NCBI RefSeq assembly: GCF_902712875.1
Contig: NZ_LR743509.1
Span: 186,001-250,000, forward strand
From: Hyphomicrobium sp. ghe19
GTDB lineage: Bacteria; Pseudomonadota; Alphaproteobacteria; Rhizobiales; Hyphomicrobiaceae
Direction: 5' to 3'
Length of the DNA: 64,000 nt
Shown piece after piece: positions 33,551 through 44,790 of the stretch (position 1 is its first letter; each line of letters opens with the position of its first letter). The position numbers and the translations under genes are program-made. The notes under the pieces were generated by a model. That model was not told where the DNA came from. It did no database searches and saw only the letters and a program-made list of their open reading frames with translations.

Positions 33551-34996
33551 ATGCGGCTTAGCGATGTGCTTCCGGCCGATATCGAGTTGCCAGCGGGCGC
33601 GGCCGATATTCAGGTAACGGGCATCACCGCGGCAAGTGCCGCTGTCGGGCCGGGCGCAATTTTTGCCGGTCTTCCCGGCACCAAGGTCGATGGCGCATCG
33701 TTCGTTGCCGACGCCATTGCGCGGGGCGCGGCCGCAATCGTCATCGGTAAAAACAAAGGCGTGACGGTTCCGCCCGGCGTTGCGTTGATCGAAGTCGACA
33801 ATCCGCGCGCCGCACTCGCAAAAATCGCCGCAAAGCTTTCCGGCGGGCAGCCCGCATGTGCGGTGGCCGTGACGGGCACGAGCGGCAAGACGTCGGTCGC
33901 GGATTTCACGCGGCAAATTTTTACGGCGCTCGGCCATAGCGCGGCGTCGATCGGAACAATCGGAATCGTGAAGCCGGGCGGCGCGGTCTACGGGTCGCTG
34001 ACGACGCCCGATCCGGTGACGCTGCACGCCACACTTGCGGCGCTGGCCGACGAAGGCGTTACGCATATCGCGTTCGAAGCGTCGTCGCACGGGCTCGATC
34101 AGCATCGCCTCGATGGCGTGGAGCTTTCGGCGGCGGCGTTCACGAACCTCGGCCGCGACCACATGGATTATCATCCGACAGTCGAAGCTTATCTCGACGC
34201 GAAGCTACGGCTTTTCACGGAGCTCCTGCCGCCGGGCAAGCCTGCGGTCATCAATGCCGACGGCGCGTGTGCGATGGAAGTTATGGCGGCCGCCAATGCG
34301 CGCGGCCATCGCGTGCTGACGGTCGGTGCTCAGGGCGACACGCTGAAGTGTACGTCCGTCAAGCGCGAGGGTTTCCGGCAAGTCATCGGCGTCGTTGCCG
34401 ATGGAAAAGAGTATTCCGTCGATCTGCCGCTCGTCGGCGCTTATCAAGTGGAGAATGCGCTCGTCGCGGCGGGGCTCGCGATTGCTGTCGGCGAACAGAC
34501 GGGCGCAGTCTTGAATGCGCTCGCCGGGCTCAAGGGCGTGCCGGGCCGTCTCGAGATCATCGGCGAGCGAAATGGCGGCCTTGCGATCGTCGATTACGCG
34601 CATAAGCCCGAAGCGTTAGCGGCGGCACTCGACGGTTGCCGGCCGTTCGCGACGGGTCGGCTCATCTCCGTATTCGGCTGCGGCGGCGACCGGGACAAGG
34701 GTAAACGGCCGATCATGGGGCGGATTTCCATCGATCGGGCAGACATCACTATTGTGACGGACGACAATCCGCGCAGCGAACAACCGGCCCAGATCCGGAA
34801 AGAAATTCTTGCCGGCGCGATTGGGGCGCAAGAAATTGGTGACCGTGCGGAGGCCATTTCCACGGCGGTGAAAATGATGATGCCGGGGGATGTCGTTCTT
34901 GTGGCCGGAAAGGGCCACGAAACCGGCCAGATCATCGGCGATCGCATCGTGCCGTTTTCCGATCACGATGAAATTCGGCGGGCACTCGCGAGTTGA
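33551..34996 (+). CDS. murE: UDP-MurNAc-tripeptide synthetase MurE
   Basis: Cytoplasmic Mur ligase that adds the third residue to the UDP-MurNAc dipeptide using ATP. The P-loop is AVTGTSGKTS and the substrate-selecting motif is DNPR (in TDDNPRSE), which marks meso-diaminopimelate specificity as usual in Gram-negatives. Other landmarks are EASSHGLDQHRL and YAHKPEAL. The ATG at 33551 is preceded by GCGGGG and gives 481 residues, the normal length; the frame extends back to 33473 without support. Confidence 0.95.
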   Translation: MRLSDVLPADIELPAGAADIQVTGITAASAAVGPGAIFAGLPGTKVDGASFVADAIARGAAAIVIGKNKGVTVPPGVALIEVDNPRAALAKIAAKLSGGQPACAVAVTGTSGKTSVADFTRQIFTALGHSAASIGTIGIVKPGGAVYGSLTTPDPVTLHATLAALADEGVTHIAFEASSHGLDQHRLDGVELSAAAFTNLGRDHMDYHPTVEAYLDAKLRLFTELLPPGKPAVINADGACAMEVMAAANARGHRVLTVGAQGDTLKCTSVKREGFRQVIGVVADGKEYSVDLPLVGAYQVENALVAAGLAIAVGEQTGAVLNALAGLKGVPGRLEIIGERNGGLAIVDYAHKPEALAAALDGCRPFATGRLISVFGCGGDRDKGKRPIMGRISIDRADITIVTDDNPRSEQPAQIRKEILAGAIGAQEIGDRAEAISTAVKMMMPGDVVLVAGKGHETGQIIGDRIVPFSDHDEIRRALAS

Positions 34997-35003
34997 CGAA
35001 TTG

Positions 35004-36422
35004 ATGCAACCTCTCTGGTCCTCTTCCGAATTGAGTGCTGCGCTGGGTGTCGACGCCGAAGGCGGCTCGGGCGCTCCGATCACGGACGTCTCGATCGATA
35101 CGCGCACGCTGCGTCCCGGCGATCTTTTCGTTGCGCTCAAGGATCAGCGGGACGGGCATGAGTTCGTCTCCGCAGCTTTCAAGGCAGGAGCCGCGGCGGC
35201 GCTCGTCAGCGAAGCCTATTCGCGTCAGCCGGGAGACGGCGCGCTGTTCCGCGTCGCCGATACGCTGCACGGGCTTGAAGCGCTGGGCGTTGCGGCGCGG
35301 GCGCGATTAGGGTCTGACGCCCGCATCGTCGGCGTGACGGGAAGTGCAGGCAAAACCGGCACCAAGGAAATGTTGCGAGCTTGCCTATCGCGGCTCGGTG
35401 CAACGCACGCATCCGAAAAATCCTACAACAATCATTGGGGCGTGCCGCTGACGCTGGCGCGGATGCCGCGCGAGACGAAATTCGGCGTGTTCGAGATCGG
35501 GATGAACCACGCGGACGAGATCCGGCCGCTGACGAAGATGGTCAGGCCCGATGCCGCAATCATCACGACGGTCGAGGCGGTGCATCTCGAACACTTTCCC
35601 TCCGTCGAGGCTATCGCCGATGCCAAGGGCGAAATCTTCGAAGGTCTGGCGCCCGGCGGCGCGGCGATCATCAAGTTCGATAATCCGTATGCGAGCCGGT
35701 TGAAGGCGACTGCGGAGCGGCTCGGCGTGCGGCCGATCACGTTCGGGTTCGATGCCGGCGCCGACGTCCAGGGATCGAATTTCGTCGCGACCGATACCGG
35801 CAGCGACATGACGGTCGCCCTGGGCGGCAGCAGCTTCCCCGTCCATCTCGCCATGCCGGGGCGGCACATTGCGGAAAATGCGCTGGCCGTTGCCGCGGCA
35901 CTTCATTCCATCGGCGTCGATGTGCGGAAGGCCTTAGAAGCGCTCGCAGATCTCGCGCCTCCGGGCGGGCGAGGTGCGCGCAGTACGCTTTATATCGGCG
36001 CCGGAGAGGCGCTACTGATCGATGAGAGCTACAACGCCAATCCGGCCTCGATGAAGGCTGCCCTGGCGACGCTTGCCGGGGTGCCGCGGGCGAAATATTC
36101 GCGGCGTATTGCCGTCCTGGGCGACATGCTGGAGCTTGGCAGCGAGGCGGCCGCGCTTCATAGAGGCCTGAAAGGCGCAGTTGACGAGGCGGATGTCGAT
36201 CTGGTCTTTGCGTGCGGGCCGCATATGAAAGGCCTATACGATGCCCTACCGGCGGCCAAGAAAGGCGGATACGCTTTGACGTCTCAGTCAATCGGGACCG
36301 TGCTTGCCGAGACTCTTCGTCCGGGAGATGTCGTGATGGTCAAGGCATCCAACGGGACGCGCCTTGGCCCAGTGGTCGCGGCGCTCAAGATGCAATTTGG
36401 AAAAGACGGGCCCGCCGGCTAG
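35004..36422 (+). CDS. murF: UDP-MurNAc-tripeptide--D-Ala-D-Ala ligase MurF
   Basis: The last cytoplasmic Mur ligase, which adds D-Ala-D-Ala to complete the pentapeptide. The ATP site is [14 protein letters not shown], followed by [15 protein letters not shown] and [11 protein letters not shown], all characteristic. The 472 residues from the ATG at 35004 fit the family. It starts seven bases after the murE stop. The longer frame from 34890 overlaps murE and has no support. Confidence 0.95.
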   Translation: MQPLWSSSELSAALGVDAEGGSGAPITDVSIDTRTLRPGDLFVALKDQRDGHEFVSAAFKAGAAAALVSEAYSRQPGDGALFRVADTLHGLEALGVAARARLGSDARIVGVTGSAGKTGTKEMLRACLSRLGATHASEKSYNNHWGVPLTLARMPRETKFGVFEIGMNHADEIRPLTKMVRPDAAIITTVEAVHLEHFPSVEAIADAKGEIFEGLAPGGAAIIKFDNPYASRLKATAERLGVRPITFGFDAGADVQGSNFVATDTGSDMTVALGGSSFPVHLAMPGRHIAENALAVAAALHSIGVDVRKALEALADLAPPGGRGARSTLYIGAGEALLIDESYNANPASMKAALATLAGVPRAKYSRRIAVLGDMLELGSEAAALHRGLKGAVDEADVDLVFACGPHMKGLYDALPAAKKGGYALTSQSIGTVLAETLRPGDVVMVKASNGTRLGPVVAALKMQFGKDGPAG

Positions 36423-36456
36423 CCGGCGCGGATCACAAGGGGAAAGTTTTCACCGC

Positions 36457-37539
36457 ATGCTCTATGCGCTCGTCAATTTCAGCGACCAGATCAGCGCGCT
36501 GAACGTATTCCGCTATATAACCTTCCGGACCGGCGGCGCGATCTTCACCGCTCTTCTGTTCGTGCTGATGTTCGGACCGGCGATCATCGATCTTCTCCGC
36601 CTCAAGCAGGGCAAGGGCCAGCCCATTCGCACCGACGGACCGCAGACGCACCTTCTGAAGCGGGGCACGCCGACGATGGGCGGTCTGATGATCCTCGCGG
36701 GCGTCACGGTGTCGACGCTGCTTTGGGCTCAACTGTCAAACGGCTATATCTGGGTCGTGCTTCTCGTCGCGCTGTCGTATGGCGCCATCGGTTTCTACGA
36801 CGATTTCCTGAAGGTGACGAAGCGGACGACGGCGGGATTTTCCGGCCGTATCCGGTTCCTGCTCGAGCTGCTCGTCGCGGCGATCGCCGGGTTCGCACTG
36901 ATGATGCTCAGCCCGAAAGGGCTCAGCACCGATCTGACATTCCCGTTCTTCAAAGACTTCGTAATCAATCTCGGGCCGTTCTTCGTGCTGATGGCCGTGC
37001 TCGTCATTGCGGGCGCCGGCAACGCCGTCAACCTGACGGACGGTCTCGACGGTTTGGCGATCGTCCCCGTGATGATCGCGGCGGCGACGTTCGGCGTCAT
37101 CGCCTACCTTTCCGGTAACGCGAAGTTCGCGGGCTATCTGCAAATTCATCACGTGCCGGGTACGGGCGAGCTCTCAGTCATATGCGGGGCGCTCATCGGG
37201 GCCGGGCTCGGGTTCCTGTGGTTCAATGCACCGCCCGCGATGATATTCATGGGCGACACCGGCTCGCTGGCCCTCGGCGGCACGCTCGGCGCCATCGCGG
37301 TTGCGATCAAGCATGAGATCGTTCTGGCGGTCGTCGGCGGGTTGTTCGTGCTGGAGACGCTCTCGGTCGTCATTCAGGTGCTGTCATTCAAATGGACGGG
37401 AAAGCGTGTATTCAAGATGGCGCCGCTGCATCACCATTACGAACAAAAGGGGTGGAAGGAATCGACGGTCGTCATCCGGTTCTGGATCATTTCCGTCATT
37501 CTTGCGCTTGTCGGTCTTTCGACGCTGAAGCTGCGCTAG
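36457..37539 (+). CDS. mraY: Phospho-MurNAc-pentapeptide transferase MraY
   Basis: The inner-membrane enzyme that makes lipid I by transferring phospho-MurNAc-pentapeptide to undecaprenyl phosphate. It has about ten membrane helices and the family signatures [42 protein letters not shown] and [12 protein letters not shown], which hold the catalytic aspartates and the HHH motif. The ATG at 36457 gives 360 residues, standard for the family, and AAGGGGA lies about 14 bases upstream. Confidence 0.96.
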   Translation: MLYALVNFSDQISALNVFRYITFRTGGAIFTALLFVLMFGPAIIDLLRLKQGKGQPIRTDGPQTHLLKRGTPTMGGLMILAGVTVSTLLWAQLSNGYIWVVLLVALSYGAIGFYDDFLKVTKRTTAGFSGRIRFLLELLVAAIAGFALMMLSPKGLSTDLTFPFFKDFVINLGPFFVLMAVLVIAGAGNAVNLTDGLDGLAIVPVMIAAATFGVIAYLSGNAKFAGYLQIHHVPGTGELSVICGALIGAGLGFLWFNAPPAMIFMGDTGSLALGGTLGAIAVAIKHEIVLAVVGGLFVLETLSVVIQVLSFKWTGKRVFKMAPLHHHYEQKGWKESTVVIRFWIISVILALVGLSTLKLR

Positions 37540-37575
37540 ACGCCAAACGACGCGACATACGGTAGAGTCTCGCCC

Positions 37576-38991
37576 ATGATTCGCGCGACGTCTTTCAAAG
37601 GTAAATCGGTTGCCGTTTTCGGCCTCGGCGCTTCCGGCTTGGCTGCCGCCGAAGCGCTGCGCGACGGCGGCGCGATTGTTGCCGCCTGGGACGACGGCGT
37701 GGCTGCGCGCGAGGCCGCGATTGCCCGCGATATCCCATTGACCGATCTCAGCGTCGCGGACTGGGCGGGCTACGCTGCGCTCGTGCTGGCGCCCGGGGTG
37801 CCGCTGACGCATCCGCTGCCGCACTGGACAGTCAAAAGGGCCCGGGAGAACGCCGTCGAGATCATCGGCGATATCGAGATTTTCGCGCGAGAGCGCGCCT
37901 TGCACGCGCCGGGTGCGCCCTTCATCGCGATCACAGGAACCAACGGCAAGTCGACGACGACGGCGCTGATCACGCACATCCTTCGGCATGCCGGGCTCGA
38001 CGCGCAGATGGGCGGCAACATCGGCCGTCCGATCCTCACGCTCGATGCGCCGGAGCCTCGCCGGTTTCACGTCATCGAGATGTCGTCGTTTCAGATCGAC
38101 CTGACGCCGACGCTCGCGCCGACGATCGGTGTGATGCTGAACGTGACGGCGGATCATCTCGATCGGCATGGGACGATCGACGATTACGCCGCCATCAAAG
38201 AACGCATCGTTGCCGGGGCCGATATCGCGGCCGTCGGCATCGACGACGACTTTGGACTGGCGATGCTGCGACGGCGGGTGCCTGCGGGACCGGCTATCGC
38301 CTTCAGTGCCGAGAAATCGCTCGCGCCCGGATACAGCCTGCTCGACAATACGATCGTGTGTGCCAACCGCGAAGGCTTGGCCGTCAAACTCGGTTCGCTC
38401 GACGGGATTCCGACGCTGCGCGGACGGCACAATGGACAGAACGCTCTCGCGGCTGTTGCCGCCGTGCGTGAGTGCCTGAATGCGCTCGGCCATTCGACGG
38501 ACCTCGATTGGCAGGGTGCGCTGTCGTCGTTTCCCGGGCTGTCGCACCGCATGGAAGAAATCGGCCGCATCGGCAAGGTTCTCTTCGTCAACGACAGCAA
38601 GGCGACGAACGCGGATTCGACCGAGAAAGCGCTGCTTTCATTTCCGCGCGATGTCTATTGGATACTCGGCGGCAAGCCGAAGGCCGGCGGGATCGAAAGT
38701 CTCGTTCCCTACCTCGAGCGAATTACGAAGGCTTATCTGATTGGCGAGGCGGCGGATGAATTCGCTGCGACGCTGCAAGGCAAGGTTCCTTTCGTGCGGA
38801 GCGGCACGCTCGACGAAGCCGTGTGGGCGGCTTCGCACGAGGCTCAGTTGAGCGACGGCGCCGAACCGGTCGTACTGCTGTCGCCCGCGTGCGCAAGCTA
38901 CGATCAGTTTCGAAACTTCGAAGTGCGCGGCGAAAGTTTTCGGGGACTTGTCGCGTCGCTTCCCGGGATTGTGATGCGGGCGGCCCCATGA
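37576..38991 (+). CDS. murD: UDP-MurNAc-L-alanine--D-glutamate ligase MurD
   Basis: Adds D-Glu to UDP-MurNAc-L-Ala with ATP. The 471 residues begin with a Rossmann-type FGLGASGLAAAEAL segment, followed by the ATP motif ITGTNGKSTTTALI, the Mg-binding segment EMSSFQIDL, LNVTADHLDRHG and the C-terminal NDSKATNADST and LLSPACASYDQF. The stop overlaps the ftsW start (ATGA), so the two are coupled. A 36-base gap separates it from mraY. Confidence 0.95.
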   Translation: MIRATSFKGKSVAVFGLGASGLAAAEALRDGGAIVAAWDDGVAAREAAIARDIPLTDLSVADWAGYAALVLAPGVPLTHPLPHWTVKRARENAVEIIGDIEIFARERALHAPGAPFIAITGTNGKSTTTALITHILRHAGLDAQMGGNIGRPILTLDAPEPRRFHVIEMSSFQIDLTPTLAPTIGVMLNVTADHLDRHGTIDDYAAIKERIVAGADIAAVGIDDDFGLAMLRRRVPAGPAIAFSAEKSLAPGYSLLDNTIVCANREGLAVKLGSLDGIPTLRGRHNGQNALAAVAAVRECLNALGHSTDLDWQGALSSFPGLSHRMEEIGRIGKVLFVNDSKATNADSTEKALLSFPRDVYWILGGKPKAGGIESLVPYLERITKAYLIGEAADEFAATLQGKVPFVRSGTLDEAVWAASHEAQLSDGAEPVVLLSPACASYDQFRNFEVRGESFRGLVASLPGIVMRAAP

Positions 38992-40169
38992 AGCTCTCGC
39001 GTGCAGACCGCAGTTTGCTCGCCGAATGGTCGTTCACGATCGATCGAAGTCTGCTGATCGCGCTCGTCTCTCTCGTCGTCATCGGGGTCGTGTTGTCGGC
39101 GGCAGCGTCGCCCGCGGTGGCGGTGAAGAAGGGCTTGCCGGCGTATTACTTCGTTGAGCGCCATTTATTCTTTGCGGCGCTCGGCACGGTTCTGATGATC
39201 GTTATTTCGTTTTTTTCGCCGGCCGGCGTGAGACGTCTCGCAGCGGGACTGTTTCTCGCCGCTGTTGCGGGCATGATCGCGGTGCGTTTTTCCGGCGCTG
39301 AAATCAATGGCGCGCAGCGGTGGCTGAACTTCGGCAGCTATTCGCTGCAGCCGTCCGAATTCGCGAAGCCGGCTTTCATCGTCATCATCGCGTGGCTATT
39401 CGGTGAGGCGTCGTCTCGCAGCGATATGCCGGCATTGCCGTTCGGGCTGGCATTGTGGGCTTTTTTCGCGGGCCTTCTCGTTGCCCAGCCTGATGTCGGA
39501 CAGACGGTTTTGATCAGCTCGACGGCCGGACTTCTTTATCTGCTGGCTGGGTTGCCCGCGGTAGGGGCCGGGATTCTCGTTCTCGTGGGAAGCGGCGGCA
39601 TGTGGCTCGCCTACGAATATTTTCCGCATGTGCAATCGCGGTTCCTGAAATATTTCGGCTCAGCGCCGCTCGAGAGTTCGCAAGCGGGGCGCGCGATACA
39701 GTCTTTCGCCGAGGGCGGGCTGTTTGGCCGTGGGCCGGGGGAAGGCACGATCAAGTCCATCCTCCCGGATGCCCACACCGATTACATCTTCGCGGTGATC
39801 GGCGAAGAGTACGGGGCCATCGCCTGCGTCGCGCTGCTTGGTGTCTTCGCGTTCATAACCATCAGGGCCATGCGACGCGCGGCGGGAGAGCCGAACGCGG
39901 CCGACCGGCTGGCCATTCAGGGCTTAGCGCTTGTCTTCGCGCTGCAGTCGCTGATCAATATGGGTGTGAATATCGGCCTTTTGCCACCGAAAGGCATGAC
40001 GCTGCCATTCATCTCGGCGGGCGGATCGTCCATGCTGGCGCTTTCGATAACGGCTGGGATGCTGCTGGCGCTGTCGCGCCGCCGACCCGATCCGCAGCGC
40101 CTCAAAAAGCCGCGATGGATTCCGGCCATCGACGAAGTACAAATCGCGGGACAAACACCGAAATCATGA
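38988..40169 (+). CDS. ftsW: Septal peptidoglycan polymerase FtsW
   Basis: A SEDS-family glycosyltransferase of 393 residues with about ten membrane helices that polymerises septal glycan with FtsI. Family signatures are GAQRWLNFGSYSLQPSEFAK, DAHTDYIFAVIGEEYG and LPFISAGGSSML; the conserved Asp lies in QPDVGQ. The ATG at 38988 overlaps the murD stop and removes a 55-residue out-of-family extension. The murG gene starts 11 bases after its stop. Confidence 0.95.
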   Translation: MKLSRADRSLLAEWSFTIDRSLLIALVSLVVIGVVLSAAASPAVAVKKGLPAYYFVERHLFFAALGTVLMIVISFFSPAGVRRLAAGLFLAAVAGMIAVRFSGAEINGAQRWLNFGSYSLQPSEFAKPAFIVIIAWLFGEASSRSDMPALPFGLALWAFFAGLLVAQPDVGQTVLISSTAGLLYLLAGLPAVGAGILVLVGSGGMWLAYEYFPHVQSRFLKYFGSAPLESSQAGRAIQSFAEGGLFGRGPGEGTIKSILPDAHTDYIFAVIGEEYGAIACVALLGVFAFITIRAMRRAAGEPNAADRLAIQGLALVFALQSLINMGVNIGLLPPKGMTLPFISAGGSSMLALSITAGMLLALSRRRPDPQRLKKPRWIPAIDEVQIAGQTPKS

Positions 40170-40180
40170 GCGAGATCTGA

Positions 40181-41329
40181 ATGACCGGCGTGCAATCGAT
40201 CATGCTTGCCGCAGGGGGAACGGGGGGACATCTCTTTCCCGCATTTGCTCTTGCCGAGGAACTCAAGCGTCGCGGCGTCGCCGTCGACCTGATGACCGAC
40301 ATGCGCGGCGATCGCTATGGCAGTGGTTTTCCGGCGCGTCAGGTCTATCAGGTTCCTTCGGCGACTTTGGCGTCACGCTCGCCATCTGACATCGCCAAGA
40401 CCGCGAGCGCGCTCGCACGGGGAACGCGGGCGGCATTTTCCGTGCTCGGTTTGGTCAAGCCTTCGGCGATCATCGGCTTCGGCGGTTATCCGACATTTCC
40501 GCCGCTTCTCGCCGCGCGTTTGCGGGGCATTCCAACTGCGATCCACGAGCAGAACGCGGTGCTCGGACGCGCCAACAAGCTGCTCGCCAAGCGTGTGACG
40601 GCAATTGCGACGTCGTTCGAGCGAACCAAGTTCCTCGAAGGCGCGCTCGCCGATAAAGCTGTTCTAACAGGAAATCCGGTTCGCCAATCGGTGATCGATG
40701 CGGCTGCGCGGCGCTACGAGGCTCCGGCGAGCGACGGCGTCATTCGCATTTTGATTTTTGGCGGCAGCCAGGGTGCGCGCTTCTTCTCCGATACAGTGCC
40801 GCTCGCACTTTTTGCGCTTCCCGACCACATCCGGAAGCGGCTGCGTGTCGTGCAGCAGGCGCGCGAAGAAGATCTGGATCGTGTGAAAGAGGCGTTCGTC
40901 GAGGCCAGCATCAGCGCGGAGATCGCGCCGTTCTTCGCCGACCTCCCGGCGCGGATGGCTGCGGCTCATCTCGTCATCGGCAGGGCAGGCGCATCGACGG
41001 TCGCGGAACTGACCGTTATCGGGCGGCCTTCCATCCTGGTGCCATTGCCGCATGCGCTCGACAACGATCAGCTGAACAACGCCCGCCGGCTCGCCGAATC
41101 AGGGGGTGCCTGGTGCTTCGAGCAGAAAAATCTGTCGCCGGAACGCATCGCGGACGAGCTGGAAAAGCTTTTGCAGGCGCCAGCCGCCCTTGCGACCGCG
41201 GCGAACGCGGCTAAAACGGCGGGACGCCCGGACGCCGTCCGGAATTTGGCCGACTTTACGCTCGCTTTAGCGGAACGGAAGTATTCTGGTGGCGGATCTG
41301 GTTCTGGGCGTGAGCGTTCGAGCACCTGA
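40181..41329 (+). CDS. murG: UDP-GlcNAc--lipid I GlcNAc transferase MurG
   Basis: A peripheral membrane GT28 glycosyltransferase of 382 residues that converts lipid I to lipid II. Landmarks are AAGGTGGHLFPAFALAEEL, the HEQNAVLGRANK segment, GGSQGARFFS and the donor-binding VIGRAGASTVAELT plus PLPHALDNDQ. It lies between ftsW and murC in the usual order. A GAGATC-type weak ribosome binding site precedes the start. Confidence 0.95.
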   Translation: MTGVQSIMLAAGGTGGHLFPAFALAEELKRRGVAVDLMTDMRGDRYGSGFPARQVYQVPSATLASRSPSDIAKTASALARGTRAAFSVLGLVKPSAIIGFGGYPTFPPLLAARLRGIPTAIHEQNAVLGRANKLLAKRVTAIATSFERTKFLEGALADKAVLTGNPVRQSVIDAAARRYEAPASDGVIRILIFGGSQGARFFSDTVPLALFALPDHIRKRLRVVQQAREEDLDRVKEAFVEASISAEIAPFFADLPARMAAAHLVIGRAGASTVAELTVIGRPSILVPLPHALDNDQLNNARRLAESGGAWCFEQKNLSPERIADELEKLLQAPAALATAANAAKTAGRPDAVRNLADFTLALAERKYSGGGSGSGRERSST

Positions 41330-41378
41330 AGATCATGATCCGGCGTTCGACATAGACTCATCGAGGTAATTTCCATCC

Positions 41379-42815
41379 ATGCAGATGCCCCGCGACATCG
41401 GGCCTTTCCACATCATCGGAATCGGCGGCATCGGCATGAGCGCCATTGCCGAAATTCTGGTCGCCAAGGGCTATACGGTCCAGGGCTCGGATCAGAAGGA
41501 AAGCGCTAACGTCAAAAGGCTCCGGGCCAAGGGCATCCGGGTTTTCGTCGGCCACGATCCGGTTAACCTCATAGGCGCGCGCTACGTCGTCATTTCGACG
41601 GCGGTGAAGCCGCTCAACCCGGAACTCGCCGCCGCGCGTCAGAAAGGCCTGACCATCATCCGCCGCGCCGAGATGTTGGCGGAGCTGATGCGGCTCTATT
41701 CGACGATCTCGGTCACCGGCACCCACGGCAAAACGACGACCACGTCGCTCCTCTCGCATATCTTCACGGAAGCGGGCGAAGAGCCGACCGTCATCACCGG
41801 CGGCATCATCAACTCGTGGGGGTCCAACGCCCGGCTCGGCCAGGGCAAGTGGATGATCGTCGAGGCGGATGAAAGCGACGGCACGTTCACCCGGCTGCCG
41901 ACGGAAATCGGCGTCGTCACGAATATCGATCCGGAGCATCTCGATTACTTCGGCTCGATCGAGGCGATGCACCGCGAATATGAAGCTTTTCTGCGGAATA
42001 TTCCGTTCTTCGGGTTGGCGGTTGCCTGCATTGATCATCCGGTCGTCAGGGACATGATCGAGCGGCTGAACCTCAGGGCGGACGGCCGCCGGTTGCTGAC
42101 ATACGGGCAAAGCAAGGACGCCGACCTCGTTCTCGAGTCCGTCAGCATTTCCGGCAACACCACGACTTTCGACGCGAGCTTGGCCGCCCACGTCAAGGGC
42201 GGCGCGAGACGCCTCGAAGGCTGGTCGGTGCCGATCCCCGGTTCGCACAACGCGCTCAATGCGCTTGCCGCGATCGCGGTTGCGACGGATGCCGGTTTGC
42301 CGGACGCTAAAATCAGAGCGGCGATGGCGGGATTTTCCGGCGTCAAACGGCGCTTTCAGTTCGCTGGCGAATGGAACGGCGTCGGGATTTACGACGACTA
42401 CGGCCACCATCCGGCAGAAATCTCGGCCGTCCTCTCGGCGGCGCGGGGCGGCAGCAAAGGTCGCGTGATCGCCGTCGTCGAGCCGCATCGATATACGCGC
42501 GTGCGCGACCTCTTCGACGACTTCGCACGGTGCTTCAAGGATGCCGACAGCGTCGTCGTCGCGCCGCTTTACACGGCGGGCGAAAGCCCGATTGCCGGCT
42601 TTGATAATCGTACACTGGCGGAGCGCATCAGAACACTTGGCGGGCGTCCGGCGGAAGCCGTCGACGATCCGAGCCTTCTCGTGCCCGCGATCAAACGCTT
42701 GGCGCGGCCCGGAGACATCGTCGTCTGTCTCGGCGCGGGGAATTCGACCGAATGGGCGAACGCGCTTCCGGGATGGCTGGCGGAGGCCTCTCAGCGGACC
42801 GGGAGCGACGGCTGA
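41379..42815 (+). CDS. murC: UDP-MurNAc--L-alanine ligase MurC
   Basis: The first Mur ligase of the pathway, joining L-Ala to UDP-MurNAc. The 478 residues show [14 protein letters not shown] at the start, the ATP motif [35 protein letters not shown] and VEPHRYTR. The stop shares two bases with the murB start (TGATG), giving coupled translation. Confidence 0.96.
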   Translation: MQMPRDIGPFHIIGIGGIGMSAIAEILVAKGYTVQGSDQKESANVKRLRAKGIRVFVGHDPVNLIGARYVVISTAVKPLNPELAAARQKGLTIIRRAEMLAELMRLYSTISVTGTHGKTTTTSLLSHIFTEAGEEPTVITGGIINSWGSNARLGQGKWMIVEADESDGTFTRLPTEIGVVTNIDPEHLDYFGSIEAMHREYEAFLRNIPFFGLAVACIDHPVVRDMIERLNLRADGRRLLTYGQSKDADLVLESVSISGNTTTFDASLAAHVKGGARRLEGWSVPIPGSHNALNALAAIAVATDAGLPDAKIRAAMAGFSGVKRRFQFAGEWNGVGIYDDYGHHPAEISAVLSAARGGSKGRVIAVVEPHRYTRVRDLFDDFARCFKDADSVVVAPLYTAGESPIAGFDNRTLAERIRTLGGRPAEAVDDPSLLVPAIKRLARPGDIVVCLGAGNSTEWANALPGWLAEASQRTGSDG

Positions 42816-43792
42816 TGTTTCCCGATATCACCGGCGAACTCATTGCCGCGATGCCCGATCTGCGCGGACGATTGAGCGCGAACGCGTCGCTTGCCGACGT
42901 CACGTGGTTTCGCGTCGGCGGACCGGCGCAGGTGCTGTTCACGCCGGCCGATGAAGCGGATCTCGCGTATTTCCTGAAGCACCGGCTAAGCGACGTTGCC
43001 GTTCAAGTCGTCGGGCTCGGATCGAACCTGCTCGTTCGCGACGGCGGCGTTCCGGGCGTCGTTATCCGCCTTGGCCGTGGTTTCGGTGAGATCAAGGTCG
43101 ACGGTCAACGATTGCGCGCGGGCACTGCCCTTCCAGATGTCAAAGTTTCTCGCGCGGCGGCCGAAGCCGGAATTCGCGGGCTCGCGTTCTACCGTGGAAT
43201 TCCAGGCTCGATCGGCGGCGCGCTGCGTATGAACGCGGGCGCGCATGGGCGGGAAACGAAGGACTGCCTCGTCAGTGCGCGGGCTGTCGACCCGCAAGGC
43301 AATATCCACGTGCTTTCGCTTGCCGACATGGGCTTCACCTATCGCCACTGCGGCATTCCCAAGGATTGGATTTTCACCGAGGCGACGTTCGAAGGCGCGC
43401 CGGGCGATCCGGCCGAAATCCTGAAAGAGATGGACGAAGTCGCCGACTATCGTGAGAAAAACCAGCCGATCAAAGAGCGGACGGGCGGCTCGACGTTCAA
43501 GAATCCGCACGGACAAAGCGCCTGGAAGCTTGTCGACCAAGCGGGCTGCCGAGGCATGCGCGTCGGCGGAGCAAAAGTCTCCGAGATGCATTGCAACTTT
43601 CTGATCAACGACAGCCAAGCCACCGGCGAAGACGTCGAGACGCTGGGCGAAACGGTGCGCGCGCGTGTGCTCGCAGCGTCCGGCATCACTCTCGATTGGG
43701 AAATCATTCGGGTCGGCGTGCCAAAGCCGGGCCGTCCAACCGGCGAAGCGCTGGCGGCCGAACGCGCGGCTATTCACGCGAACCAAAACTGA
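42815..43792 (+). CDS. murB: UDP-N-acetylenolpyruvoylglucosamine reductase MurB
   Basis: A FAD-dependent NADPH reductase of 325 residues that makes UDP-MurNAc. Signatures are [40 protein letters not shown] and the catalytic Ser in GGSTFKNP, which places it in the type II group without the extra loop (typical of alphaproteobacteria). The ATG at 42815 has GGGAG ten bases upstream; a longer frame from 42752 lies inside murC. Confidence 0.95.
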   Translation: MFPDITGELIAAMPDLRGRLSANASLADVTWFRVGGPAQVLFTPADEADLAYFLKHRLSDVAVQVVGLGSNLLVRDGGVPGVVIRLGRGFGEIKVDGQRLRAGTALPDVKVSRAAAEAGIRGLAFYRGIPGSIGGALRMNAGAHGRETKDCLVSARAVDPQGNIHVLSLADMGFTYRHCGIPKDWIFTEATFEGAPGDPAEILKEMDEVADYREKNQPIKERTGGSTFKNPHGQSAWKLVDQAGCRGMRVGGAKVSEMHCNFLINDSQATGEDVETLGETVRARVLAASGITLDWEIIRVGVPKPGRPTGEALAAERAAIHANQN

Positions 43793-43836
43793 TCAAACTG
43801 CCCACCGATGTTTCTTTTGATGCAAGCGAGCCAGCC

Positions 43837-44790
43837 ATGAATGAACTCGGCCCGGTGCCAAGCCGTACGCACAATCACGTCGCCGTCTTGATGGGCGGCC
43901 TTTCTGCCGAGCGCGAGGTGAGCTTGAGTTCCGGCGCGGCGGTTGCCGAGGCGCTGTTACGCGAAGGCTATACCGTCACGGAAATCGACGTCGAGCGCGA
44001 CCTCGCCACCAGGCTTCAGGAGCTGAAGCCCGACGTGTGCTTCAACGCGTTGCATGGCAAATTCGGCGAGGACGGCTGCGTCCAGGGCGTCCTCGAACTG
44101 CTGGGTATTCCGTACACGCATTCCGGCGTGCTCGCCTCTGCCCTTGCCATGCACAAGGAGCGGGCCAAGGACATCATGAAGCTCGCAGACGTTCCGGTTG
44201 CGGAAGCCGTGCTGGTGACGCGCGGCGAGGCGCTGGAGGGCCATGTGATGGCCACGCCCTACGTCGTGAAGCCGTTGAAGGAAGGGTCGAGCGTCGGCGT
44301 CGTCATCGTCCAGTCCGGTGCCGACCGGCCGCCGAATTCCATCGCCGCGGGGGGACCGCTCGAGGAAGTCGTGATGGTCGAGCGCTACATTGCGGGCCGC
44401 GAGCTAACCTGCGCCGTCATCGGCGATTTCGTGACCGACGTGATCGAGATCCTGCCGCTCAGAGGGCTCGCTTTCTACGACTACGAGTCGAAGTACGGTC
44501 CAGGGGGCTCCAAGCACGAGCTGCCTGCACAACTTTTACCAGATATTTACCAGTTAGTCCGCTCCTTAACGTTAAGGGCGCATCAAGCTTTGGGCTGTCG
44601 CGGCGTATCGCGGGCCGACTTCCGGTACGACGATACTGCCGGTGGAACGAACGAGCTGATCTGCCTCGAAGTGAACACTCAGCCGGGCATGACGGGAACC
44701 TCCCTCGTGCCTGAGCTGGCGGGGTATGCCGGCTGGTCGTTCGGTGACCTCGTCCGATGGATGGTCGAGGACGCGAGTTGCAACAGGTAG
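43837..44790 (+). CDS. ddl: D-alanine--D-alanine ligase Ddl
   Basis: An ATP-grasp ligase of about 317 residues that makes D-Ala-D-Ala for MurF. It has VLMGGLSAEREVSLSSG, FNALHGKFGEDG, YVVKPLKEGSSVGV, ERYIAGRELT and EVNTQPGMTGTSLVPE. The Tyr/Lys-type D-Ala specificity region is normal, so D-lactate or D-serine is not suggested. The ATG at 43837 gives the usual N terminus; the long upstream frame is a shadow of murB. The ftsQ start lies 34 bases before its stop. An in-frame TTAACGTTAA palindrome at 44566-44575 is part of the coding sequence. Confidence 0.94.
   Translation: MNELGPVPSRTHNHVAVLMGGLSAEREVSLSSGAAVAEALLREGYTVTEIDVERDLATRLQELKPDVCFNALHGKFGEDGCVQGVLELLGIPYTHSGVLASALAMHKERAKDIMKLADVPVAEAVLVTRGEALEGHVMATPYVVKPLKEGSSVGVVIVQSGADRPPNSIAAGGPLEEVVMVERYIAGRELTCAVIGDFVTDVIEILPLRGLAFYDYESKYGPGGSKHELPAQLLPDIYQLVRSLTLRAHQALGCRGVSRADFRYDDTAGGTNELICLEVNTQPGMTGTSLVPELAGYAGWSFGDLVRWMVEDASCNR

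Noticed and set aside
37384..38547. 387-codon minus-strand frame opposite murD
   Set aside because: It is antisense to mraY and murD, with no family motif.
44566..44575. TTAACGTTAA palindrome inside ddl considered as a CtrA site for ftsQA
   Set aside because: The half-sites are only two bases apart and the sequence encodes ordinary Ddl residues.
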